Part shown: positions 34,773-47,177 of the stretch, in pieces
Layout of the letters: every line of letters begins with the position of its first letter
Numbering within the stretch: position 1 is the stretch's first letter
From: Fagopyrum homotropicum
Lineage: Eukaryota; Streptophyta; Magnoliopsida; Caryophyllales; Polygonaceae
Assembly (NCBI GenBank): GCA_033239125.1
Contig: BSWB01000005.1
Coordinates: 15,119,447-15,183,446 of the forward strand
Reading direction: 5' to 3'
Length of the DNA: 64,000 nucleotides
Translations under genes and position numbers: made by a program
Notes under the pieces: generated by a model
Database searches by the model: none
Told to the model about the DNA's origin: nothing
Seen by the model: the letters and a program-made list of their open reading frames with translations, nothing else

Positions 34773-37352
34773 TGTAACACCCCAAATTCTCAGAACTCGG
34801 GGCATTACTGGTTAGGACCTCACAATGGGTCCTGACCTTAGTTTGACAACAATTTTACTAGGACCTTGCAACAAGACACAGATAAGAAAAACCAAAATTT
34901 GGAAAAATAGTATTTTAAAGAGATGAATGCAACAACATCTAACAGCCCAAAGTACTTAAACGACTTAAAAGTCTAACTGTCATAATACGAAGAACGAAAC
35001 GTCAACCAAACATCCAACCCCACTCTAAGAAGTACGGAGACCTGGCTGACCACTACTTCCGGATCACTCAGATGCTGTTCTAACCTGCAGTGAATCTAAA
35101 ATCACAACAAAACAACCATTAGCTAGTTATCTAAACATTAGGAGAATAATAATAGCACACACACACAAAAAAAAATAAACACTCATCATGCTTTCAAACA
35201 ATCCATTTATTATCTTCATTTAAGTCATTCACTCTAATGATACTTATTTTGTGACACGAGGGATTCCCAAACCTCGCCTCCGCCCCCGTGTACCCATCAG
35301 GAGTGGATCCGATGCATCTCACCGTGTACCTGTATGGTCTGGGTATAGAGAACCTCCCAGTCTCCTGGCAGAGCTGGGCAGTGATGTCACGGCCCGTTAT
35401 ACATACACTTGGGCCTTAAACATAATAATAGCGGTCGTCCTAGCAAGTTATTATTATTATTATCACACACATTGCACACACACAACCACTATCACTCAAC
35501 TAATATCCAGAAACTGGCTAAGTAAGTCGCAAGGACTTACCTGAATCAAACCACAACTCTCACAATCTCAACTCGGTTTGCAACCGTAGAAACTTAAACG
35601 CCTGTCAAATAAGGCATGTGGATCAAAATCACATCCAAATGTCCAACCTCATGCGAAGGGATTACGGAAAAAGTTCTCTTACGGTAAAAGACCATTTTAC
35701 CCTTAGTGCCGAAAGTTCTCAAAGTCTATCCTTAAAACATAACATTCATTTTTAGAACTTGTTTTCCAAAATTTGTTTCTCACGGATAGCTTACTTAGAG
35801 GTTATAAGATCAAACTCAAACTCTCGTCAAAACGAACCACATTATCCTTTTTCCCGGTTACTCTACTCTTATATATATATATATACTTTTGTATATATAT
35901 GCTCTACCTATTCATATATCTACACTTATATATATCTTACACTTATACCTAACATATATATACTTTCGTATATATATACTATACCTATAATTATTTACAT
36001 ATATCTTTATATATACTTTCCTATGCATGCTACTTTTACCTGTAAAGTATAACTTACACATTTATCTACTGTTTATATATATACACATGTCACTGAGATT
36101 CTTACTCCTATCTAAATATATTAACTCTTTCAACCTTAATATATATGCTCTTCTACTGCAGCAATCTGTTGTTCATTATTAACTGAAGAAAAAAAATGCA
36201 GGAGAAGGTAGTACGTAAGACTCACCAACAGCTTGCTTCTATCCGGCTCAACGATAGCCTTCTTGACGAGACGAGCGATGGGCCAAACGAGAGCTGACTC
36301 AGCGTCTAGTCCAGTCTACCGCAGTGAGAAGGTGGATCTCTACAGGACTCGCGATTGGACTCGGCTCAAATCGGTCTCCCTGTTCGCATCCAGTGGATCA
36401 AGATAGGGTTTATCCGGCAACAAGAGAGAGAAGGGTAAGTTACTGTAAGTATTCAGCAGCAGGAGGGGAGGATGGAACATACTGACCCTACCCGTGGCTA
36501 TAGAAGGGATCTGGAGGCTCGATCGATCAACAAGAGTAGAGTAGGACTCGATGCTGAGGACGATGGTCCGGACAGAGCTGCACTCGCACAGGTCCTGTTG
36601 TCGGCACTAGGTGAGGAAGGTAAATGTGCTGGAAGATGTAATCAGAAAGGGGGTAGACGAAGGCTCACCTCTGCTGCGTTTTTACCGGCTCTCGAGTTTG
36701 GTTTGTCGAGCAGTTGCAGCGAGAGAAGGGAGGAAGCATCTACTCCTCTGGTCGACGAAGAAGCGGTGTTCCGGCGCGGAGCAGCAGGTCGAGCAGGGTC
36801 CGGCGTCGTTGCAGCAGGTCGAGCAGTTGCGGCGTGACGTGCAGAAGGCCGCGGCGTCGGCGTGATGTGCAGAAGGTTGCGGCGTCGGCGTCACCCTTCT
36901 GGCTTCAGCGTCGGCGGGACCCTCCTGGCGAGGCGAGAGACGTGGTGGCGTCCATGGTGGTTCCTCCGAGGCGGTGGTGCGGGTTGCACAGAAGCGTGAA
37001 GTTAAGGTGGCGGTAACTGGTATCAGATGCAGCGTTGATTAGGGGTAAGGAGGGCAGATTAGGTTAGATTAGGCTAATTAGGGTTTAGGGGAGATTATGG
37101 GTTGGGCTGAAAATTTATAAATACTGGGCTTACACGGATGGGCCTGCTCATCTTAAAAGCGATTGAATGAGTCGTTAATTTGTACGGAATTAATTCCGGT
37201 TATATAATTTCTATCATTTTATGTGAATCAAGGTCACATAAAATGATAGAAACTAAATATCATTTTATTTTATTTAAGAGAATTAAAGATGGCGGATTGG
37301 AATCCGGTTGGATCCGGATTTAAACGGATTACAAAAAATTTCGGTTATTACA
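34773..37352 (-). repeat. 3' LTR of Gypsy element C
   Basis: Begins TGTAACACCCC and ends GGTTATTACA on the plus strand. It includes TA-rich microsatellite-like DNA (35865-36080), a GC-rich block (36470-37000) and the 19-bp-stem hairpin (37208-37252). The short ORFs in the GC-rich block are duplicated exactly in the other LTR because they are LTR sequence, not genes. Confidence 0.93.
37208..37252. other. Perfect 19-bp LTR palindrome
   Basis: TTTCTATCATTTTATGTGA pairs perfectly with TCACATAAAATGATAGAAA across a 7-nt loop. The identical copy in the 5' LTR is at 44335-44379, and diverged copies are at 314-351 and 44968-45004. Confidence 0.85.
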
Positions 37353-37644
37353 TCAGTGCCCTCTTAAAAGAAGTTTCGTCCCGAAACTTAGAATAATACA
37401 CCTAATCAAACGACTTTCTTTTCTTTGTATCTCTTAGTTTCATAAAAAAAAAAAAAAAAAAAAATTATTATTATTATTATTATTATTTTATTTTATTTTT
37501 TTTTTTTTTCTACCATGCAACTACTCAATCATCATACTCAGACACACATCACATAAAACATAATCACTCAATCCAATATATAAAACATGAATGGTCAAAC
37601 GACACAATAACCGAGTACTAACTCGTCGGTACAAAAGTAGCTTC

Positions 37645-37870
37645 TAACCCCGCAGAAACTTGGGATAATTATGTCTAATACTCTCCTCTGTCTCTCAAGT
37701 GGCCTCATCAGCTCTTCGTCTATCCCACTGAATCCTCAACATCGGTATCTCCTTAGGACGCAGACATCTAGTACTGCGCTCTAGGACGGCTACTGGATAT
37801 TTCACAAAAGTGTGGTCTGGCTCGACTATCAGATCTTCATGACTAAGGACGTGTCTCAGGTTTGGTAGGT
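37645..37870 (-). pseudogene. Degraded pol C-terminus of Gypsy element C
   Basis: The minus-strand reading gives PNLRHVLSHEDLIVEPDHTF ... LRPKEIPMLRIQWDRRRADE then an in-frame TGA (37695-37697), where related elements have Trp, and NYPKFLRG. This is the integrase C-terminal/chromodomain-like end of chromovirus-type Gypsy polyproteins. A one-base frame change separates it from the open frame just upstream (38058-37843). The rest of the interior (38060-41880) shows no protease, RT, RNase H or integrase core that I can recognise. Confidence 0.7.
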
Positions 37871-40800
37871 ACTCTCTCTACGGTTTGGTTTTCAAAACTT
37901 ACTTCCAGCTCTTTTGATGACTCTACCACTTTTCCTTCCATTGGGCCTAGAAATTTCCCGACTATCGATTCTGAAACAATGATCTTACCCTTCTGTCGGC
38001 ACTTTACTAAGTGTCTAATGCTCTTTGTAATACAAACTGCTTGGCCCGGTTTCTTCAATGTGACCTAATTGGATCGTTCCTTAATTAATGGGTTTTCACC
38101 TACTTCTTGTCAAGCTTTTAAATTTATAACTCAAAACAACACACATACCCAAGTGGACCTTTTCATATAGATCTCTAATTCCTTAACTTGAAATCATAGT
38201 TAACCTAACATTGATTTTCTTCATCTGTGGATTGTGTGCCTACCACGCTTCTGTTGTAACACCCATTAGGAACAATGGCGTCTTTTTGAGGGTCAACATG
38301 ATTTACCCAACTCCCGCCTATACTTCCCTTCTAATACTAGCAAGATCTTCTTCAAACAGACCTTTACTCTCTTACTCAACCGTAGTCTGTTCTTAACCAA
38401 CCAGTAAGCAACCTCTAACTCAATTCTCTCCATATCCTTAGATCATCCAAGAAGGTTGTCGTTGCCTACTTGGGAAATCCTCCAAGGCATCGTTAAAGTT
38501 ACCTCTTAAATCCACACTCACTAATGTCTCTTCTTAATGGTACTTACTCGTCAATACCAACCAACACTTACACGTCCTCAGTTGATGTCGGTCAGTCTAT
38601 AATTAACTTATCTCAAAATCCCGGACTTACTCTTCTCATACATATACTGGCGTTAAATTCTTGGTGAGCATCATCTGCTCGATTAATCCTTTTGCGCTTT
38701 GCTAATTCGTTTTATCTTCCACCCTTCTTTTTCCTGAGGCTAACTCTACTTCTCGAGCCCAACTGGGTCATTCATCTTGACATAAATAGTCATTCCAAGT
38801 CTTCAACGATAGCTTGGTAAGTGTCTTTGTAGTTCTGATGACTTTAATTATCATCCCCTTGCAGTTCCCTTGCATGAACCGTTGGTGTTGATGGCTTAGG
38901 TCCCGTGATAATTGGGGTTACCTTGGACTTTCAAATCCACAAAGGCCGTTCTCATATATATATTCCTTCGCTGGTGCTACCGGCAAATTGCCTTCATGAA
39001 ACTCCGTTGTTTCCGCTACAGGGATTTAACTCTTTGATACCGGCATTGCGATTTCTTTTAAATTCCTACATCTTTGAGGAGGTCAAAACCTTTCTACACT
39101 TGTAAAGTCTACATTTTACTTTTACACTCCATTGTAGGTACCCCTTCCTTGTACCTACGACCACGACATCCGGGTCGATATTTTATCTCTTTTGGTCTCT
39201 CAAGCTTGTCTTGTGAACTCTTCTACTAGATGACTCGTCTTATGACAATTTCCTCCCCGGAATCGGTCTCAACTTTCAGTTGATCATTACTGATCATTTC
39301 ATTTTGGAACCTCAGTTACATTGTACTCTTGCATAGATTCTACAAAGGCATCCTCATCTCAACACTTTATTCTAATTTAGCAAGACTCGCCTTTTGATAC
39401 ATGATTTTCCTTCTTACTGTATAAGTTATTCTTTTGGTTTACACTTTATCCATCCAAGCATTATCGGTCTAATGTGTATGACTTTTGTTAAACACCTATC
39501 GGTACCATTTGCATAAGAACCTCAGTTGTATATGATTTTCTCAAAAATCACAGTTCTCGACTTGCATTTATTATGTTGTCCTTATGCTCGTCTCGCTTTA
39601 CCTTCTATAAATCTTTACCCCCAGTAGGATAGTTAAATCCCTTTGTGTTTTCTCGTATACGCCTTACGGACCACGTTGGTTGGTCTTATTACTTTTATCA
39701 ACTCTTATGTCATCAGTCAAGCTTGAGTTTTCATCGGAGTACCATCATTTCTCATTACTCCTATATAGACACCTTTCGGTAATTATCTTATTGGGGTAAT
39801 ATCAGATCTATTTAGAAACCTTTAGTCATTCAACTTTACTCCTTCTCATGTCTTTCTAGCCAACATGCAGATTCCCTTTGCAATCACCTCATACTCGATC
39901 ATACATTTCACCAAGGCTGTAAATCATACTCTCTATGTTTGTGCCGCCTCTACCATTTCAATTATTCTATGTCACAACTTTAATCACAAGGGCTTCCTCT
40001 ATCAATCTAGACAGCTTGACCTCACTTTTTCTCGGAGGAGCACCATCATTTCAACTTGTGTGGGATGCCAAGACCTAGGACATGCCCACAATCATTTGTT
40101 TCTTCTTAATCCTCTAGTTCTTCTTACAGGGATCCCTACATACTAACTTTGATATGTATCTTTCCTTAGTTAGTAGTAAGAAACTACTCACAACAATCCT
40201 CTTTACACCATTACTATCGTCAATGGTCCTTACCGTCTGTCAAGAGCTTCTCTTCATCTTCTTTATTAGGGTTGTCATATTGGACTCATTCAATGTTACC
40301 ATCAAAGCTACTAGTACTTGTATCGATTTACTTCACCATTTTCGTCGTGGATTTCCGAAAGAAATTCACTAGATGTCGATAAAATACTTTTATAACCTTG
40401 TGGCTGTTCTTCTTATCGGTTAACTAACCATCACTAGTTAACCCGCACATGTAACTTTTAAGTTGTCCAAGTAGGATGTAGTTGACCTTCTACAACATCA
40501 TGGACTTACTTTTCTTCCATCTCTTTTGAGGCTTGATATACTTGGTGAAATATATCTGTTCAGTCTCTTTGTTTATTCTTCTTTAGCTCCTCCTACAATC
40601 TACACTTTTGTAAGATTGTTATACTCTTACGAGTCCAGTGGTATCATTCTTCTTCCATCAACAGACTTTTCAATCCTTCTAGGGTGGCTTGTAGGTACAT
40701 CTCCGTGATTCTTTTACCTGAGTTATCGTCTATTTGCGGTCCTCTATTATGAACTTGTAGTGTTGTTAGCTTAAATTCCTTTTGAATGAGAAGTTATTGG

Positions 40801-41884
40801 GGTCCCTCGGGTTCACCAATACTCTTCTCACCCACTCTTTTTCCTTGGATGTTGCTCGTAATGCTGCCTTTACAGAAGCTGGTTATTGTTGTATACCGGT
40901 CTATGTCAGAATTCTCTTGTGTTCTACGAGATCACTTCACTTCTACGTTGGTGAAATCCACCTTTCCCTTTCTGGCAATGCGTAAGCTTCCAAGTTGTAG
41001 CTCTTTAATTCTTTCTATTTGGATGGATAATGTATCTCGTGTTGACTTCCATACTTTTGACTGTCTCGGTTATCAATCTGGATTGTGGTGGCAATTAGCT
41101 TGTTGAGAGTGATCATATTTCGCCTTGCTTTTGGCATCAACTTTCATTTCCTAGCCTGTCAGTGAGCTTAAATTTTATGTCCCTTTTCTCGATCGCTACT
41201 ATATCTCCCTTTTGACTTTCATGTCTATGGCAAATTTTCGACATCATCCTCTTTGTTTGTGAAGTCACTTTACACAACTTGAAAGAGCCTCTCCGTTGTC
41301 TTTCTTAATTCCCTAGTTGGCGATCATCACTTGCTTCTCCGGAACTACTCTTTTGTATATCCTTCATTTGATCCCGTTGAGTTGATTCGGGATTCTCTTC
41401 TTGTTATCGTACTTGGTGTTGTCTTTGAGTCTTCACCTTTTCCGTCTCGACGTTCCTCAAAAAGCTCGAAGGAGTTGTCCGACGTTCATCTACCCTAATG
41501 CACATAAGATGTGCATACTAATCCTCACGTTGACACCCTTCAAAATCTACTTAGATGTGTCCAAGGGGTGAGAAACTCATTATGTTATCTCCGTTAAGGA
41601 CATAATATAACTACAATTCTGCTAATCTTCAGCATATAACTATCTATATAACATATCTTTATAAACAAGCTAAAAGTTCAACTACAGTAAAACCTAAAGT
41701 CCATACTAAGCATACTGAGATCCGCGGTAGTAGTGGTGGTCAGCCGTACTTTTCTATTCCCAACCAGACTATGCATGCATTTAAAAACCAAAATTCTCTT
41801 TTTAAAACTCAGACCCCTTTTCGGGTTCTGTTTAAAACTTATTCGGTCTTTCAGAAGATTTCAAGTGCCATTGTTGCCAACCTG

Positions 41885-41896
41885 GCTCTGATACCA
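41885..41896 (-). other. Primer-binding site of Gypsy element C (tRNA-iMet type)
   Basis: The minus strand reads TGGTATCAGAGC, starting 3 nt from the inner end of the 5' LTR. This is the standard plant initiator-Met tRNA primer site and fixes the element orientation. Confidence 0.9.
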
Positions 41897-41899
41897 TGT

Positions 41900-44479
41900 T
41901 GTAACACCCCAAATTCTCAGAACTCGGGGCATTACTGGTTAGGACCTCACAATGGGTCCTGACCTTAGTTTGACAACAATTTTACTAGGACCTTGCAACA
42001 AGACACAGATAAGAAAAACCAAAATTTGGAAAAATAGTATTTTAAAGAGATGAATGCAACAACATCTAACAGCCCAAAGTACTTAAACGACTTAAAAGTC
42101 TAACTGTCATAATACGAAGAACGAAACGTCAACCAAACATCCAACCCCACTCTAAGAAGTACGGAGACCCGGCTGACCACTACTTCCGGATCACTCAGAT
42201 GCTGTTCTAACCTGCAGTGAATCTAAAATCACAACAAAACAACCATTAGCTAGTTATCTAAACATTAGGAGAATAATAATAGCACACACACACAAAAAAA
42301 AATAAACACTCATCATGCTTTCAAACAATCCATTTATTATCTTCATTTAAGTCATTCACTCTAATGATACTTATTTTGTGACACGAGGGATTCCCAAACC
42401 TCGCCTCCGCCCCCGTGTACCCATCAGGAGTGGATCCGATGCATCTCACCGTGTACCTGTATGGTCTGGGTATAGAGAACCTCCCAGTCTCCTGGCAGAG
42501 CTGGGCAGTGATGTCACGGCCCGTTATACATACACTTGGGCCTTAAACATAATAATAGCGGTCGTCCTAGCAAGTTATTATTATTATTATCACACACATT
42601 GCACACACACAACCACTATCACTCAACTAATATCCAGAAACTGGCTAAGTAAGTCGCAAGGACTTACCTGAATCAAACCACAACTCTCACAATCTCAACT
42701 CGGTTTGCAACCGTAGAAACTTAAAAGCCTGTCAAATAAGGCATGTGGATCAAAATCACATCCAGATGTCCAACCTCATGCGAAGGGATTACGGAAAAAG
42801 TTCTCTTACGGTAAAAGACCATTTTACCCTTAGTGCCGAAAGTTCTCAAAGTCTATCCTTAAAACATAACATTCATTTTTAGAACTTGTTTTCCAAAATT
42901 TGTTTCTCACGGATAGCTTACTTAGAGGTTATAAGATCAAACTCAAACTCTCGTCAAAACGAACCACATTATCCTTTTTCCCGGTTACTCTACTCTTATA
43001 TATATATATATACTTTTGTATATATATGCTCTACCTATTCATATATCTACACTTATATATATCTTACACTTATACCTAACATATATATACTTTCGTATAT
43101 ATATACTATACCTATAATTATTTACATATATCTTTATATATACTTTCCTATGCATGCTACTTTTACCTGTAAAGTATAACTTACACATTTATCTACTGTT
43201 TATATATATACACATGTCACTGAGATTCTTACTCCTATCTAAATATATTAACTCTTTCAACCTTAATATATATGCTCTTCTACTGCAGCAATCTGTTGTT
43301 CATTATTAACTGAAGAAAAAAAATGCAGGAGAAGGTAGTACGTAAGACTCACCAACAGCTTGCTTCTATCCGGCTCAACGATAGCCTTCTTGACGAGACG
43401 AGCGATGGGCCAAACGAGAGCTGACTCAGCGTCTAGTCCAGTCTACCGCAGTGAGAAGGTGGATCTCTACAGGACTCGCGATTGGACTCGGCTCAAATCG
43501 GTCTCCCTGTTCGCATCCAGTGGATCAAGATAGGGTTTATCCGGCAACAAGAGAGAGAAGGGTAAGTTACTGTAAGTATTCAGCAGCAGGAGGGGAGGAT
43601 GGAACATACTGACCCTACCCGTGGCTATAGAAGGGATCTGGAGGCTCGATCGATCAACAAGAGTAGAGTAGGACTCGATGCTGAGGACGATGGTCCGGAC
43701 AGAGCTGCACTCGCACAGGTCCTGTTGTCGGCACTAGGTGAGGAAGGTAAATGTGCTGGAAGATGTAATCAGAAAGGGGGTAGACGAAGGCTCACCTCTG
43801 CTGCGTTTTTACCGGCTCTCGAGTTTGGTTTGTCGAGCAGTTGCAGCGAGAGAAGGGAGGAAGCATCTACTCCTCTGGTCGACGAAGAAGCGGTGTTCCG
43901 GCGCGGAGCAGCAGGTCGAGCAGGGTCCGGCGTCGTTGCAGCAGGTCGAGCAGTTGCGGCGTGACGTGCAGAAGGCCGCGGCGTCGGCGTGATGTGCAGA
44001 AGGTTGCGGCATCGGCGTCACCCTTCTGGCTTCAGCGTCGGCGGGACCCTCCTGGCGAGGCGAGAGACGTGGTGGCGTCCATGGTGGTTCCTCCGAGGCG
44101 GTGGTGCGGGTTGCACAGAAGCGTGAAGTTAAGGTGGCGGTAACTGGTATCAGATGCAGCGTTGATTAGGGGTAAGGAGGGCAGATTAGGTTAGATTAGG
44201 CTAATTAGGGTTTAGGGGAGATTATGGGTTGGGCTGAAAATTTATAAATACTGGGCTTACACGGATGGGCCTGCTCATCTTAAAAGCGATTGAATGAGTC
44301 GTTAATTTGTACGGAATTAATTCCGGTTATATAATTTCTATCATTTTATGTGAATCAAGGTCACATAAAATGATAGAAACTAAATATCATTTTATTTTAT
44401 TTAAGAGAATTAAAGATGGCGGATTGGAATCCGGTTGGATCCGGATTTAAACGGATTACAAAAAATTTCGGTTATTACA
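41900..44479 (-). repeat. 5' LTR of Gypsy element C
   Basis: Same length as the left LTR and almost identical to it. It is adjacent to the primer-binding site and is therefore the 5' (promoter) LTR of the minus-strand element. Confidence 0.93.
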
Positions 44480-44815
44480 TTGCTAGGGAGAAACTGTTGA
44501 GAAAGGAAGGTGCCGATTGAGGGAGATATGGGCTGAGTGATTTGCGGGATCCCAACTGTCTGCACGCCTCTACGTTCATACAAGGTTGTTGTGGAGTGAA
44601 GAGGCAGGCTGGCCCTTCTGGCTCCTTGTCTTCATGGGCTGCGTGCTCTTCCTTGCCGGACTCAGTAGCAGATAACCTAATGAGGAGGACGTGTAATAGG
44701 CGGCCCAACTAGGAGGAGATGAGGCTGGCAATCTAGGCTGAGACAAAGGCAATTGCTGGGCCGAGACAAGGGCAAATGCTGGGCTAAAGTGGTCAAGAAA
44801 ACTTGTCAAAAGTGT

Positions 44816-44930
44816 GTCATGGTCTTGTCAAAACTCATCGGTGACGTTGTCATGGTCTCGTCATGTTCTTGACAAAACTCGTCGGTGACGTTGTCATGGT
44901 CTCGTCATGTTCTTGTCAAATGGCATGAGC
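44816..44930. repeat. Two-copy tandem repeat (about 53 bp) in solo LTR B
   Basis: The unit ACTC(A/G)TCGGTGACGTTG then TCATGGTCTCGTCATGTTCTTG is present twice, preceded by a partial copy. Non-coding. Confidence 0.75.
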
Positions 44931-45113
44931 TAGAAGTGGAATAAATCTAGAGTTTAATGTAAAATTATATCATTTTATGTGAATTGAAATTACATAAAAT
45001 GATAGAAATTTGAGGTAGTGTGTACGACTAGGTAGAATGAGAAAAGATCAACGGATCGAAATCCGGTTTGCTACGGAATTAAACGGAATAAAAATTCTGG
45101 ATATTACATTAGT

Positions 45114-45862
45114 CATGTTTCGGATATTATATATATAGAGAGATTGGCCGGGTCCGGTGAGGATGATGCTTCTAGATAGGAATAAGGAGTGTTGTGAACC
45201 ATCAGATGAGTTCTCGCATTTCTTCATCCCACGTTCCTTTCTCTCCCTATTGCCGCTGAAACACAAGCAAGTAAGCTTCATATTTGCTTCAATTTTCAAC
45301 CAAATCAGAGATTGATTACATAAAAATGGTGAAATTAAAGAGAATACAAGACGATTTAAGTATTGTTTTTTCGAATTTCTACTCTCATGGTGCCTAATTT
45401 TCTCCAATTTTCTCAGACTATATAGTCTGAGAAAATTAGGAGGCCGGCTACTTTGTATCTTGGATACAAAATATGCCAATCTTATAAAAAAAATATCATT
45501 ATTTTTATAATACGGTGCCTTCATTTTTTGCGGTTTTAAACTGCAGGTTCTTTTATTACTCCAACTAGCTAAAAGACTAGTCCTCGAAATTAGTTTTACT
45601 CCCGCCTATTATCAAAAATATTTTACCTTTTCTAATTATTTTTGGGAAAAATCTCAATTCTAACATAAAGTTTGTGGTAGAAGCTCTATTATAATTACTT
45701 TTATTTTACCGCTACATATATGACCATCTAAATGTGATATCTCTCACATTCCTATGAGTAGGAAAGTTTTTTGTTATTCCATATAAATATTAAATCCCTT
45801 CTCATTGAAAAGTGTTAGTTTTTATTTTTATGGTTGTACCTCCTTTTGTTTTGAAAAAAGCA
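45114..45862. other. Intergenic DNA between the LTR nest and the Helitrons
   Basis: A local palindrome TTTTCTCAGACTATATAGTC (from about 45409, continuing symmetrically to about 45438) is notable. The frame at 45048-45524 (minus, 158 codons) crosses the LTR end and has no recognised homology. Otherwise nothing is seen. Confidence 0.4.
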
Positions 45863-46380
45863 TCTATATATATTACTAAAGCAACACTCATTTTGTCCAC
45901 GTGTCAACTTCTAAGGCCGTCCACGTAAGCTTTTTTCCAATTTATTTACAGATTTGTCACAACGTATTTACAGATTTGCCATTAATTATTTTATGAGAAA
46001 ATTTTTTTATTAGAATTTGTAAACAGTGATCATGTCACGTCAACTTTATTTAAATAAATAATTAAAAAAATAAATCTACATATCTACAAGATTTGACACA
46101 TTTGTTAATTTAAGACTAAATCAAATTTTGTTTCTCTATCTAAATCTAAGTAAAAGTGATAATATATTAAGGTATAAATATAATACTCGAATAATAATTT
46201 TTGTAATAGAATTTTAATTATGCTCTTTATTTATTTAAAAAAAAATAATTCTTATACGTTAGTCATATTAATTAATAAAAATATTTTTTACTATAAATTG
46301 ATATCAAATATATAATGCATGAAAGTGAACATATAATATTTACTTAGACAATCCCGCACAAGGTGCGGGTACTAAACTAG
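45863..46380 (+). mobile_element. Short Helitron 1 (518 bp)
   Basis: The 5' end is TCTATATATATTACTAAAGC, preceded by A (45862). The 3' end has a hairpin (CCCGCAC, AAG loop, GTGCGGG at 46353-46369), TACTAAA, then CTAG (46377-46380), followed by T. Insertion between A and T fits. Its first 90 bp match, inverted, the right end of Helitron 2 (CCAC(G/A)TGTCAAC, CTAAG, ATTTACAGATTTG(T/C)CA blocks). Non-coding and non-autonomous. Confidence 0.85.
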
Positions 46381-46659
46381 TTAACACCTAATGGATAGCC
46401 TTGATAATATAGATTTTTGGAGTTTTTTCATATTGGCAAACTTTCAACCACTCTCGACTTTTTTCATCTTGAAAATAATGATTTTACTTCAACTTTGGTT
46501 CATTTTAACAATTATAATATGATATATTATTCCTATATCATTAATATACTCAACTTAAAAAAAAATCTTAGTTAATACACGGGTTATAACCTAATTTTAC
46601 AACTAAAATAACCATCACGTACCAAACATGCCATAACTTTTTTTTTTTTAATTTCAATC

Positions 46660-47103
46660 TTTTTACTTGTAGATTAGTTTATTTTCGGGTTTATAAACTA
46701 AATGAGTTTATATGGGTTTATAGTTTATTTCTAGATTTATTTTTTGATGGGTTTATATAAATAAACTAGATAAGGATGTTTACTTGGAGTTTATTTTTTG
46801 GGTTTATTTTAATTCAAAAGACTCTCATGCCCCTAAAAAAAACCGAACAATAACATTGAATACCCAAGGAAGAACAAATAATATCAAGATGAAAAACCAC
46901 AAGGCCAAAATCGGATTTTAAACAAAAATAAACTCATGGAAGCAAAAATAATCTTGATTTGAAAAGTTTATTTTTGAGTGGTTTATAAACCCATATAAAC
47001 TCTTAGAGAAATAAACCAATCCCTAAGTAAGCACCTACAAAAATTAAACTCAGGGTTTATAAATTAAATGAAACACAAATAAGCTACAAGTAAACGGCCC
47101 TAA
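46660..47103. repeat. Imperfect fold-back element (possible hAT-like MITE)
   Basis: The left side (TTACTTGTAG, GGGTTTATAAAC, GAGTTTATATGGGTTTATA) is mirrored on the right (TATAAACCCATATAAACTC, GGGTTTATAAA, CTACAAGTAAACGGCCCTA). The right end resembles TAGGGCCGTTTACTTG-type termini. The left end is degraded and no TSD was found. It lies between the two Helitrons. Confidence 0.5.
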
Positions 47104-47177
47104 TTATTTAACCCTTTTCAGCTTCATTTACAAAAGTCTTTGACTTTCATCTTTATAGATAATCCTTTAATATCAAA

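Larger units (their letters stand above)
34773..44479 (-). mobile_element. Complete, young Ty3/Gypsy element C (9.7 kb), nested in LTR B
   Basis: Two LTRs of equal length (2580 bp; 34773-37352 and 41900-44479) flank a 4.5-kb interior. The 5-bp TSD TTGCT is perfect (34768-34772 and 44480-44484). A primer-binding site complementary to initiator Met-tRNA lies beside the right LTR on the minus strand (41885-41896) and a purine tract beside the left LTR, so the element reads right to left. By eye the LTRs differ at only four positions (about 35040, 35598, 35640 and 36870). The interior has no long open frame. The only recognisable protein remnant is the pol C-terminus (37645-37870). Long LTRs and this chromodomain-like tail suggest a chromovirus-type (Tekay/Del-like) lineage. 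Confidence 0.93.
29512..45108 (-). mobile_element. Solo Gypsy LTR (LTR B), split by three later insertions
   Basis: On the plus strand it starts TGTAACACCCAAG (29512) and ends GGATATTACA (45108), with a perfect 5-bp TSD TTAGT at 29507-29511 and 45109-45113. No internal region of its own remains, so it is a solo LTR left by LTR-LTR recombination. It belongs to the same family as elements A and C (shared end block, hairpin at 44968-45004, CTCGCCTCC block near 30308). Its own sequence lies at 29512-29740, 30015-31783, 34525-34772 and 44480-45108. The insertions are a hAT MITE, a CACTA and Gypsy element C. A short internal tandem duplication is at 44816-44930. Confidence 0.9.

Noticed and set aside
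36472..37016. GC-rich ORFs of 84-121 codons (and the exact copies at 43599-44143)
   Set aside because: They lie in the two LTRs of Gypsy element C and are identical only because the LTRs are; three overlapping frames are open at once, and no domain is recognisable.
40021..40110. Plus-strand peptide resembling a CCHC zinc knuckle (CVGCQDLGH...)
   Set aside because: The final Cys is missing and it is on the strand opposite to Gypsy element C; likely chance.
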